Assembly (NCBI GenBank): GCA_003520145.1
Contig: DOVJ01000068.1
Coordinates: 1-10,905 of the forward strand
DNA: 10,905 nucleotides
Source: Eubacterium sp.
GTDB lineage: Bacteria; Bacillota; Clostridia; Lachnospirales; Lachnospiraceae
Direction: 5' to 3'
The notes below the pieces were generated by a model. It saw nothing but the letters and a program-made list of their open reading frames with translations. It was not told the DNA's origin and searched no databases. Below are positions 1-7,051 of this stretch, piece by piece. How positions within the stretch are numbered: position 1 is the stretch's first letter; the number at the start of each line of letters is the position of its first letter. Position numbers and translations under genes: made by a program.

Positions 1-12
1 ACAACTACTTTT

Positions 13-1728
13 TTACACTTTTAGATATATTTTTTCAATTACTATCTCTATACTCCTCACACCGTTATATTCATTGATCTGCGGTCTAAAGATCATATTA
101 AGACTGTCGCCTATAGCCACTTGCTCGAACGCATCCTTATCAAAGCACACGCCCGAATACACGCGGCCATCACTGCCCATAAGCTTCAGTTTTGCCACAT
201 TCATATTCTTACCGACGATACGTATATCCTTGACGATAACATTTTTCTCGGCAAATACAGGTCTTGAGTTGCCAAAGCCGAACGGCTCGAGCTTTTCGAT
301 ATCCGATATCAGCTTCTCGCTTATATAACCAAAAGGAAGAATACTGTCGATCCAGACTTTTTTAACAAAATCCGCATCAGCAAGTTCGCAATCACTGTTA
401 AGAGCACTTCTTAGTTCATCTAACAGGTCTTTTTTCATCGAGATTCCCGCAGCCATACTATGTCCACCGAACTTTATAAAGAGCTCCTTGTGATGGCTTA
501 GATTAAGAAACATATCATAAGCCTCTATTGATCTTGCCGACCCCTTTATAACGCCCTCTTCAGTTGAATCAGTAAATGCTATGACAGGGTGATTATACTT
601 ATCCTTGATTCGACCTGCGACTATACCCGCCACACTCTCGTGAATACCCGGTATATACAGAACCTGAACCTTATCATCAGGATGGTCTCTCTCAAGAATC
701 TCGCATCCAAGATTAAAGCCATCAACTGTCATATCCTTACGGTCTTCATTGAGTTCAGTAAGGTATAGCGCTATATCGGAAGCCTTAGCCACATCGTCAG
801 AGAGAAGCATATCTATAGCATACATAGCATTCTTAAGGCGGCCACTAGAGTTAAGACAAGGTCCTATCCTGAAGCCGACATCGTAAGCAGTGATCCTTGT
901 AGGATCTACGCCAACTGCTCCTATTAGAGTCATAAGAGCCTTATGCTGACTATGTGCAATCCTCTTAAACCCTTCCTTAACGATCACTCTATTCTCATCT
1001 CGAAGCGGCATGATATCACCTATGGTCGCTATCGCGCCATATTCAAGAAGTGAATCATCGAATTTTCTTCCAAGACGCAAGCACAGCGCCTGCATAACCT
1101 TCATTGCAACCACCGCACCACATATCTCAGAAAAAGGATAAGTACTTCCATCTATCTTAGGATCTACAACCGCATCAGCAGATACTATCATCTGCTTTAC
1201 AGCTCCTTCGATTTCCTCTACAGGCGGTTCGTGATGATCGGTCACAAGGACCTTCATTCCAAGTTCCTTAGCATATATGATTTCATTGAATGCAGCTATT
1301 CCGTTATCGCATGTTACGATCATTCCATAGCCTTCTTTATGAGCCTTATCTATAAGCCGTTTGTTAATCCCATAGCCATCCTTCATACGGTCTGGAACAT
1401 CATAACCAACCTTAAATCCTAGCATAGACAAGGCACTGTAAAGTATAACTACAGAACAGATTCCATCTATGTCATAATCGCCTATGATCTTAACCGCCGT
1501 ACCAGATTCGAGTGCATCACACAGAAGAACGAGTGCTTTCTCTATATCCGACAGAAGCATCGGATTATGAAGACAGGACATATCTCCAAAAAGATATGTC
1601 CTGTAATCATCACTCGTTATATAATCTCTGTTTCTGATAACTCTGGCAACTACGGGATCGATATCAAATTCCTTTGCTAAAGCAGCGAAATCCGCTTTCT
1701 TAGCATAGATTCTCCAATCTTCCCTCAT
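13..1728 (-). CDS. recJ: Single-stranded-DNA-specific exonuclease RecJ
   Basis: 571 aa, the usual bacterial RecJ length. RecJ is a cytoplasmic 5'-3' exonuclease on single-stranded DNA used in recombination and mismatch/base-excision repair. The DHH catalytic motifs are all visible: DYDIDG (residues 84-89), TCDNG (139-143), VTDHHE (162-167) and the downstream Asp in VVDPK (187-191). The DHHA1 domain carries GSARS (396-400) and GGHSMAAGIS (421-430). The C-terminal ~110 residues fit the OB-like domain. The ATG at 1728 lies only 4 nt past the secDF stop and the upstream AGG is poorly placed, so translation probably depends on coupling to secDF. The start (MREDWRIY..., then an LAKEFDIDPVVARVIRNR helix) matches where RecJ proteins normally begin. 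The gene holds a perfect 13-bp inverted repeat (separate entry). Function is secure; only the translation-initiation mode is inferred. Confidence 0.97.
   Translation of the reverse strand: MREDWRIYAKKADFAALAKEFDIDPVVARVIRNRDYITSDDYRTYLFGDMSCLHNPMLLSDIEKALVLLCDALESGTAVKIIGDYDIDGICSVVILYSALSMLGFKVGYDVPDRMKDGYGINKRLIDKAHKEGYGMIVTCDNGIAAFNEIIYAKELGMKVLVTDHHEPPVEEIEGAVKQMIVSADAVVDPKIDGSTYPFSEICGAVVAMKVMQALCLRLGRKFDDSLLEYGAIATIGDIMPLRDENRVIVKEGFKRIAHSQHKALMTLIGAVGVDPTRITAYDVGFRIGPCLNSSGRLKNAMYAIDMLLSDDVAKASDIALYLTELNEDRKDMTVDGFNLGCEILERDHPDDKVQVLYIPGIHESVAGIVAGRIKDKYNHPVIAFTDSTEEGVIKGSARSIEAYDMFLNLSHHKELFIKFGGHSMAAGISMKKDLLDELRSALNSDCELADADFVKKVWIDSILPFGYISEKLISDIEKLEPFGFGNSRPVFAEKNVIVKDIRIVGKNMNVAKLKLMGSDGRVYSGVCFDKDAFEQVAIGDSLNMIFRPQINEYNGVRSIEIVIEKIYLKV
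1573..1604. repeat. Perfect 13-bp inverted repeat inside recJ
   Basis: The left arm ACAGGACATATCT (1573-1585) and the right arm AGATATGTCCTGT (1592-1604) are exact reverse complements with a 6-nt loop (1586-1591). They cover recJ codons 42-52. No T-tract follows on either strand, so it does not look like an intrinsic terminator. It would form a stable hairpin in the secDF-recJ mRNA about 125 nt after the recJ start. Confidence 0.9.
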
Positions 1729-1732
1729 GGTA

Positions 1733-3907
1733 TTAGTTACCTGCTTTCTTCTTTCTGTTAAGTAACAAGTAAAGCAAAGGGCCTGTTATACATACTGATG
1801 AGAAAGCACCTACAAGTACGCCGACCATAAGCGGAAGTGCGAACTCTTTGATTGATGTTACACCAAGTATGAATATCATAAATACCATAACAAATGTAGT
1901 AAATGTTGTATTAACACTTCTCGAGAATGTCTCTGTTATACTTCTGTTGATGATATCCTTGAGGTCATGCGCTCTTGAAGAAGCATATATCTTCATGTTC
2001 TCACGAACTCTATCGAAGATAACGATAGTTGCGTTAATAGTATAACCTACAAGTGTAAGCATACATGCTATGAAAGTATTACCTACAGTAATTCTTGATA
2101 TAGCATAGAAACCAAGTACAACGCATACATCATGACATATAGCAAGAATAGCACTTGCTGCAAATTCAAACTTTCTGAATCTGATCCAGATATAGATGAG
2201 CATAGCTATAGTTGATATGATAACTGAGATGATAGCATCTCTTCTCATCTTACCACTGACAGAAGAACCGATGTTATCAGAGAGGATTGCTCCCTCATCT
2301 ACACCATATTTTTCAACAAGTTTAGCACTTATCTGAGCATTCTCGTCAGCAGTAAGCTCCCTTGTCTTAAATACAACTTCTGCACTGTTATCAACCTTCT
2401 GAATCTGTACGTTAGTCTTACCTATAACCTCTTCAAAAAGAGGAACAACATCACTCTCAAGCTTATCCTGTGAAAGCTCTTCCTTGAAAGTAACAGTTGT
2501 AGAAGAACCACCAGCGAATTCGATACCGAAGTTGAATGGACCCTTATCCTGAGAAGCGTTATATCCCATGATACCAAATCCAGCAAGGATAGCAATTATA
2601 GAAATCGCGAAGAATATCTTCTTTCTTCCGATGAAATCAAAGATCTTAGTATCCTTCTTAGAACCATAGAGTCCAGGAGCCTTAGCACCAAGTGCATAGA
2701 AAAGCTTAACTATGAACTTAGTTACTGTAAGTGCTGTGAAGAGCGATACTATGATACCTATAGCAAGTGTAGCAGCAAATCCCTTAATAGGACCTGTACC
2801 AAGAGCATAAAGAATAGCTGTTGCAATAAGCGTTGTAACGTTACCGTCCATGATTGCCCAGAAGGCCTTATCAAAACCGGTCTTAATAGCAAGATCAACT
2901 GAATTGCCGGCACCTATCTCCTCTTTGATACGCGTAAATATGATAACGTTGGCATCAACCGCCATACCTATCGAAAGGATAATACCTGCGATACCAGGAA
3001 GTGTGAGCGTGATCTCGAAAGCACTTACTACAAAAAGTACTATCGACACGTACATAACAAGCGCTAAACTTGCGCAGAAACCAGGTATTCTATATACGAA
3101 TATCATGAATGCCATGATGATACATATACCGATAAATGCAGCCATAAGACTGGTCTTAATAGCATTAGAACCAAGCTGTGGAGCAAGGATACTTGATCTT
3201 ATAGTATTGAGCTTAAGAGGAATAGCACCGATTCTGATATAAGCAGCAAGCTTATCAGCTGCCTTATAAGATTCCATATTCTCAACTACTACTTCATCGC
3301 CATCGATCTGCTTCTCACATCTAGGAGCAGATATAACTTCACCATCAAATATGATAGCTATATAATTACTGCCGGAAGCCTTCTGCGAAACAGCAAGTGT
3401 TCCTTCAGTGAACTTCTTAGCACCTTCATCTGTAAGCTTAAGCTTAACCATATATGAGTTAAGACCGGCATCGTTCTGCATGGTACCCGCTTCAGCAGAC
3501 TTAACATCAGCACCTGTTATGATAATATTACCGTCTGCATCCTGGAATTCAAGAGTACCAGGTGTACCAAGATCATCAAGAATAGTCTTAGCTGACTCAA
3601 GGCTGGTTTCCTTAAGAGGAATCTCTACGTTGATTCTTCTGTCACCTTCCTTGTATACAGAAGCCTCAGTACTATACTTCTGAACACGCTGTGAAAGCTT
3701 GTAGATAGTATCATTAAGTTCCTGTTCATCCGGGTTTTCTTCCTCGGTTTCAAAGGTGATACTCAAGCCACCGTTAAGATCGATACCAAGTTTGGTATTC
3801 TCAGCTGCACCATATCCGTCCTTGCCTATACCAAAGTAAGCTAAGTATACAAGTCCAAGACATGCAACCATAAGTAAAAAAAGCTTTAAAAGATTCTTAT
3901 TACTCAT
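1733..3907 (-). CDS. secDF: Fused protein translocase subunit SecDF
   Basis: 724 aa with the chosen start. SecDF is an RND-superfamily membrane protein that uses the proton motive force to help SecYEG export proteins. The SecD half has TM1 at about 6-24, the LGIDLNGG motif (40-47), a periplasm-type P1 region, then TMs 2-6 (about 246-408) with GMAVDANV containing the conserved Asp318. The SecF half starts near 429 with FNFGIEFAGGS (458-468), then TMs from about 558 with GYTINATIVIFDR (621-633). Ala626 stands where many SecF proteins have Asp/Glu. The open frame extends to an ATG at 3973, but a consensus promoter places the transcript start at about 3975, so that ATG would be at the extreme 5' end. 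I chose the ATG at 3907 (MSNKNLLKLF, AAAGGA at 3918-3923). An ATG at 3943 with AAGG 8 nt upstream is the main alternative. recJ follows after 4 nt. Confidence 0.95.
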   Translation of the reverse strand: MSNKNLLKLFLLMVACLGLVYLAYFGIGKDGYGAAENTKLGIDLNGGLSITFETEEENPDEQELNDTIYKLSQRVQKYSTEASVYKEGDRRINVEIPLKETSLESAKTILDDLGTPGTLEFQDADGNIIITGADVKSAEAGTMQNDAGLNSYMVKLKLTDEGAKKFTEGTLAVSQKASGSNYIAIIFDGEVISAPRCEKQIDGDEVVVENMESYKAADKLAAYIRIGAIPLKLNTIRSSILAPQLGSNAIKTSLMAAFIGICIIMAFMIFVYRIPGFCASLALVMYVSIVLFVVSAFEITLTLPGIAGIILSIGMAVDANVIIFTRIKEEIGAGNSVDLAIKTGFDKAFWAIMDGNVTTLIATAILYALGTGPIKGFAATLAIGIIVSLFTALTVTKFIVKLFYALGAKAPGLYGSKKDTKIFDFIGRKKIFFAISIIAILAGFGIMGYNASQDKGPFNFGIEFAGGSSTTVTFKEELSQDKLESDVVPLFEEVIGKTNVQIQKVDNSAEVVFKTRELTADENAQISAKLVEKYGVDEGAILSDNIGSSVSGKMRRDAIISVIISTIAMLIYIWIRFRKFEFAASAILAICHDVCVVLGFYAISRITVGNTFIACMLTLVGYTINATIVIFDRVRENMKIYASSRAHDLKDIINRSITETFSRSVNTTFTTFVMVFMIFILGVTSIKEFALPLMVGVLVGAFSSVCITGPLLYLLLNRKKKAGN

Positions 3908-3975
3908 CACTAAAAAATCCTTTCGATTTATAATATGCTTCATATGCGAAGCCTTATGAGTGTGATGACCCATAC
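3908..3975 (-). promoter_or_regulatory. 5' leader of the secDF transcript
   Basis: About 68 nt lie between the predicted transcription start (about 3975) and the preferred secDF ATG at 3907. The leader contains two in-frame ATGs (3973 and 3943) and a small possible hairpin, GCTTC (3948-3952) paired with GAAGC (3937-3941). That hairpin would cover the 3943 ATG and sit beside the AAGG at 3952-3955. The stem is only 5 bp, so I do not claim a riboswitch or an arrest peptide. The leader mainly matters because it decides the secDF start. Confidence 0.45.
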
Positions 3976-3981
3976 TTGCAT

Positions 3982-4011
3982 ATTATAGCATATTCACACT
4001 CTATATGTCAA
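3982..4011 (-). promoter_or_regulatory. Sigma-A type promoter for secDF-recJ
   Basis: On the minus strand there is TTGACA (4006-4011), an 18-bp spacer, then TATAAT (3982-3987). Both hexamers match the consensus exactly. The spacer ends in TGC, giving an extended -10 (TGnTATAAT). The sequence just upstream of -35 is AT-rich (ATAATATAA). The predicted start is about 3974-3976. It lies in the only intergenic gap in the window longer than 20 nt, between dapF (stop at 4026) and secDF. No terminator hairpin separates it from dapF, so read-through from the upstream operon may add to its output. It is inferred to be strong and constitutive from sequence match alone. Confidence 0.88.
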
Positions 4012-4025
4012 TTATATTATACTAG

Positions 4026-4868
4026 TTATATATTCATCTTTCCATCGAAAACTATCTTAGCCGGTCCCTCCATGTAGACTCTGTTATCAGATTCATCCCA
4101 TCTTATGTGAAGATTACCGCCAAGAAGATGTACTGTTGCTTCCCTGCCGATAAGCCCGCAAAGTGAAGCAGCAACAACACTTGCGCATGCACCGGTTCCG
4201 CATGCAAGAGTCTCACCAGATCCTCTTTCCCACACTCTCATATTAAGAGAGCCATCAGGAAGAACCTGTATGAACTCAGTATTGACACGTCTAGGAAACA
4301 CAGCATGATTCTCAAAGTACGGTCCGATCTTCTCAAGCTCAAGATTCTTAGGATCCTCATCGATGAATATAACAGCATGTGGATTACCCATGGATACGCA
4401 TGTTATCTCATATACTTTTCCAAGCACCTCTATAGGTTCTTTTATGACCTTGTCCTTGTCGATTGTAACAGGTATATCCAAGCCCTTAAGGATTGGCTCA
4501 CCCATATCTACAGTGACACTCTTCACATCACCATCAATGACCTTAAGAGACACATACTTAATACCGGCAAGTGTATCCACACCGAATTCAGTCTTCTTAG
4601 TCAGCCCCTTATCATACACGAATCTTGCCACGCAACGCATACCGTTGCCGCACATCTCACCTCTTGAACCGTCCGCGTTATACATAGACATGAAAAAATC
4701 AGCCTTATCAGAGCTCTCTATGAGTATGAGTCCGTCAGCACCCACTCCAAAGTGTCTGTCACTCACGATTTTAGCGACTTCTCCCGGATTTTCGAGAACA
4801 TTTTTCGTACAATCCACATACACATAATCGTTGCCAAGGCCTTCCATCTTAGTAAATTCAAGTAACAT
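4026..4868 (-). CDS. dapF: Diaminopimelate epimerase DapF
   Basis: 280 aa from the chosen start. The enzyme interconverts LL- and meso-diaminopimelate in the cytoplasm, for lysine and peptidoglycan synthesis, by a PLP-independent two-cysteine mechanism. Both catalytic cysteines are in place: Cys73 in MCGNGMRC and Cys223 in GSGETLACGTGACAS. The N-terminal FTKMEGLGNDYVYVD and the SMGNPHAV segment are also typical. A longer frame starts at a TTG at 4874, but the ATG at 4868 has AGGAG (4875-4879) at 6-nt spacing and gives the family's standard Cys73 numbering, so I take the ATG. It sits 12 nt after the diguanylate cyclase stop and is the last gene before the secDF promoter. A housekeeping gene at the end of an otherwise accessory-looking operon may also rely on internal promoters, though I see no convincing one. 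Confidence 0.97.
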   Translation of the reverse strand: MLLEFTKMEGLGNDYVYVDCTKNVLENPGEVAKIVSDRHFGVGADGLILIESSDKADFFMSMYNADGSRGEMCGNGMRCVARFVYDKGLTKKTEFGVDTLAGIKYVSLKVIDGDVKSVTVDMGEPILKGLDIPVTIDKDKVIKEPIEVLGKVYEITCVSMGNPHAVIFIDEDPKNLELEKIGPYFENHAVFPRRVNTEFIQVLPDGSLNMRVWERGSGETLACGTGACASVVAASLCGLIGREATVHLLGGNLHIRWDESDNRVYMEGPAKIVFDGKMNI

Positions 4869-4874
4869 AATCAA

Positions 4875-4879
4875 CTCCT
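4875..4879 (-). promoter_or_regulatory. dapF ribosome binding site
   Basis: AGGAG lies 6 nt before the ATG at 4868. It decides the dapF start: the same AGGAG abuts the alternative TTG at 4874 with no spacer and could not serve it. Confidence 0.8.
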
Positions 4880-4880
4880 A

Positions 4881-6155
4881 TCAGTATACAATCTGATTCC
4901 TTCCATTGTTTTTTCCGAAGTAAAGCTTGTCATCGGCACGCTTCACAGCCATCTCCATCGTTTCGTTAACATCTCCATCTACGACGCCAAATGTCATGGT
5001 CACGCGTACATTTTTGTCATCATATACAAGTACACTTTCTGATAATTCCCTGCGAATACCCTCAAGTGTGCTCATGACATCATCTTTGCTTGTATCAGAG
5101 AAGACCATCAAGAACTCCTCTCCGCCCCATCTACAGACAAATCCCTTTCGACCAACATTCTTCTTCATGATACTAGCACACTCAATAAGAACCTCATCAC
5201 CGCAGTTATGTCCATATGTATCATTGACATTCTTAAAGAAGTCTATATCTCCGAGTACAACCATGAAGCTTATACCGGTTTTCTTAACTCTATCAAGAAG
5301 CTCAGCATACATCTTCTGACCGCTGCTTCGGTTAAATGCACCCGTAAGCTTGTCGTTCTCCACAAGGATCTTAAGCTCCTGGCGCATGCTCATGATACGC
5401 TTGCCTATATCCCCGAATTCATCCTTACGAGACACCAGATCTCCATCTATATCGCCCTTGAATCTGCCATCACCAATCTTTTTTAGAGATGAATCGATAT
5501 ATCCGACTTCTCTTAAGATTCCATTCGAATACTTGAAAACAGTCCAGCCTATTATCACAAAAAGAACAGCAAAGAATATGATGAATGGCATGATAGCTTT
5601 CATGTATATGTCATTCATCTTCGCTACTGGACATGACACGCCCACAAGTCCTATATTCTTGCCATCCTGCACTATACAAGCGTAATACACGATATGATCG
5701 ACTCCGCTGATATTGACTGTATAGAAGCCATCCTTGCCCGATTCAAGAACCTGTTTTTTTACAAGAGGATTCACTTTCGTTAAGACAACCCTCTCATCAT
5801 CCTGATACAGAGTCGTCATGATCCTCATATCTCCATAGAACACAGTCACATCACAGTCAGTCAGCTCTTTGTACTTATCAACAAGAGTGTGATCACCGTT
5901 AAGTATCACATCCCCCTTTGAGACTGTCTTATAATCAGAATCCTTCATAGTCATATCACCAGGGTATATCATGTCAAGACCATACTTGACAGTTCCCGAT
6001 ACAACTCTAAGCTTTTCTTTCATCTCCTCGTACTTCATCTTCGTAATGTTAGCATACACGAAGTAAAAAAGCGCGATTCCTAAGAATATAAGAGGGATTA
6101 TAAAGTTGATCAGCAGTTTGACGTAAAGCCTGCTAACTTTTTTCTTTTTAGCCAT
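4881..6155 (-). CDS. Membrane sensor diguanylate cyclase (extracellular Cache-like domain, GGEEF)
   Basis: 424 aa. TM1 is at about 13-35, followed by an extracytoplasmic domain of about 150 residues. The segment DVTVFYGDMRIMTTL within it resembles single-Cache sensor domains. TM2 is at about 186-207, then a HAMP-like stretch (IGDGRFKGDIDGD... to about 262), then a GGDEF domain from DKLTGAFNR (268). The domain has DIDFFKNVND with metal-binding Asp303 and an active GGEEF signature (344-348), so it should make cyclic di-GMP from two GTP. The RxxD inhibitory I-site is absent: the residues in that place are GRKG. The open frame begins at a GTG (6164), but the ATG at 6155 has a GGTGG at 9-nt spacing while the GTG has none usable. 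It lies 15 nt after barstar and 12 nt before dapF. The ligand is unknown. Confidence 0.92.
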   Translation of the reverse strand: MAKKKKVSRLYVKLLINFIIPLIFLGIALFYFVYANITKMKYEEMKEKLRVVSGTVKYGLDMIYPGDMTMKDSDYKTVSKGDVILNGDHTLVDKYKELTDCDVTVFYGDMRIMTTLYQDDERVVLTKVNPLVKKQVLESGKDGFYTVNISGVDHIVYYACIVQDGKNIGLVGVSCPVAKMNDIYMKAIMPFIIFFAVLFVIIGWTVFKYSNGILREVGYIDSSLKKIGDGRFKGDIDGDLVSRKDEFGDIGKRIMSMRQELKILVENDKLTGAFNRSSGQKMYAELLDRVKKTGISFMVVLGDIDFFKNVNDTYGHNCGDEVLIECASIMKKNVGRKGFVCRWGGEEFLMVFSDTSKDDVMSTLEGIRRELSESVLVYDDKNVRVTMTFGVVDGDVNETMEMAVKRADDKLYFGKNNGRNQIVY

Positions 6156-6170
6156 ATATGACACCCACCA

Positions 6171-6443
6171 TTACATCGCTTCAGCAACAAATACTCTCAC
6201 ATCATCGCTTTTTATATCCTCAAGCATAGCAAGGAAGCTTTCAGCGTACTCTTCTCTTGCCGCCATAAAATCGTCTATGTTGAGAACTATTATATCAAGC
6301 TTCCCACTGTATTCTGCGAGGATATCATGAAGCGCATCAAGATTATTCCCATAATGATCAGGCACAAGCATAGCTTCGCGAACTCTCTCATGAAAAGCTT
6401 TTTTGGAATCCACTCCGCTTAAGTCTATAATTATTCTTCTCAT
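6171..6443 (-). CDS. Barstar-family ribonuclease inhibitor
   Basis: 90 aa, the size of Bacillus amyloliquefaciens barstar (89-90 aa), which binds barnase in the cytoplasm and blocks its active site. The family core PDHYGNNLDALHDIL (28-42) is clear. Asp36 and Asp40 correspond to barstar Asp35 and Asp39, the main barnase-contacting acids. Barstar Tyr29, Trp38 and Thr42 are replaced by His30, His39 and Ala43, and Glu76 aligns with Asp. The ATG overlaps the upstream ribonuclease stop by one base (TGATG), a classic coupling arrangement that fits an immunity protein made alongside its toxin. The family call is firm. That it inhibits this particular neighbour is inferred from adjacency and family pairing. 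Confidence 0.94.
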   Translation of the reverse strand: MRRIIIDLSGVDSKKAFHERVREAMLVPDHYGNNLDALHDILAEYSGKLDIIVLNIDDFMAAREEYAESFLAMLEDIKSDDVRVFVAEAM

Positions 6444-7039
6444 CAGTTCACCTCTCCATATAACAGAGTAAATGTTTCGTAGTGATCCTCTGTATAGTAC
6501 ACAAGACCGTCATTGGAGAATATGATACGCTTTGCTCCCCTTGACGATTTCTTATATGTGTCTATATCGCATTCGGTATAAGTTCTTCCCTTTTTCGAAG
6601 GAAGCTTTCCTTCGTAATTACCGAACTTGTCACCACCTATGGCTTTACCCTTTGCATACTGTTCTACAGAGCCACCTTCCCAGCCAAGCGCCTTCGCTTC
6701 AGTCTTGGTGATGAAGTTAGAAGGAAGCTTGCCGTAGGTATGTATGTAAAGCGCAACTTCATCCTTCGAATAATAAGAACCATTCTCATCTATAGAAGCC
6801 TTAGTAGACTTCTCGGAAACAGCCTGAGCCTTAGTAGACTTCTCGGAAATAGCCTGAGCCTTAGTAGTTTCCTGCTCTGTCGCTACTTTGGTCGCAGCCT
6901 TAGTATTAACGCCAGTTTCCTTTTGCGTGGTCAACTTAGTGGAGGTTGCATCCTCCTTATCCTTCTTCTTGCACCCTGTAACCAAAAAAGCAAGAATTAA
7001 GACCGCAAATAATATATAATAACTAACTCTTTTTTTCAC
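6443..7039 (-). CDS. Barnase-type (N1/T1 superfamily) ribonuclease with lipoprotein signal
   Basis: 198 aa. An N-terminal signal (MKKRVSYY then ILFAVLILAFLVTGC) ends in lipobox VTGC, with lipidated Cys23. It is followed by a Lys/Thr/Ala-rich linker (24-85) containing two copies of a 10-residue repeat, QA(I/V)SEKSTKA. The barnase domain spans about 86-194. Alignment from memory with B. amyloliquefaciens barnase is co-linear: YGKLPSNFITKTEAKALGW, the IGGDKFGNYEGKLP core, then YTECDID and DHYETF. Catalytic residues are kept: Glu156 (barnase Glu73), Arg167 and Arg171 (Arg83, Arg87), His186 (His102) and Lys104 (Lys27). The start is GTG, directly preceded by an in-frame TAA, with GAGG overlapping the corA stop, so no earlier start exists. 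It should cleave RNA outside the membrane while anchored to it. Barstar follows with a 1-nt overlap. Confidence 0.93.
   Translation of the reverse strand: MKKRVSYYILFAVLILAFLVTGCKKKDKEDATSTKLTTQKETGVNTKAATKVATEQETTKAQAISEKSTKAQAVSEKSTKASIDENGSYYSKDEVALYIHTYGKLPSNFITKTEAKALGWEGGSVEQYAKGKAIGGDKFGNYEGKLPSKKGRTYTECDIDTYKKSSRGAKRIIFSNDGLVYYTEDHYETFTLLYGEVN
6797..6867. repeat. 30-bp in-frame tandem repeat in the ribonuclease linker
   Basis: Two adjacent 30-bp units (6797-6826 and 6827-6856) differ at one position (6820 C versus 6850 T on the plus strand). The first 11 bases of a third unit follow at 6857-6867. Each encodes the decapeptide QA(I/V)SEKSTKA. The near-identity at DNA level points to a recent duplication and suggests the tether length can vary between strains. 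Confidence 0.9.
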
Positions 7040-7051
7040 TTATCTCATACC

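Noticed and set aside
1..12. Possible terminator after recJ
   Set aside because: Only 12 bases follow the stop, with no hairpin. The operon may continue beyond the window (apt or relA often follow recJ in Clostridia), but this cannot be seen.
3420..3460. 14-bp palindrome TAAGCTTAAGCTTA, plus 12-bp palindromes near 767 and 7425
   Set aside because: These lengths are near chance expectation in an 11-kb AT-rich window and lie mid-gene.
4363..4827. 154-codon plus-strand open frame opposite dapF, and similar plus-strand frames at 2850-3242, 4927-5319 and 7191-7562
   Set aside because: They are antisense to strongly supported genes, show low-complexity Ser/Thr/Ile composition without recognisable domains, and have no convincing ribosome binding sites.
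6596..6614. 8-3-8 inverted repeat in the barnase coding region
   Set aside because: Arms this short are expected by chance once loop lengths are allowed to vary, and the region codes for conserved barnase core residues.
6740..7000. Plus-strand frame with repeated SLSRLLGN-like peptides
   Set aside because: The peptide repeat is only the antisense reading of the 30-bp tandem repeat in the ribonuclease linker.
7040..7048. Minimal ORF ATG-AGA-TAA abutting the ribonuclease GTG start
   Set aside because: The only upstream GAGG is 1 nt from this ATG, too close to be used, so there is no support for a regulatory minigene.
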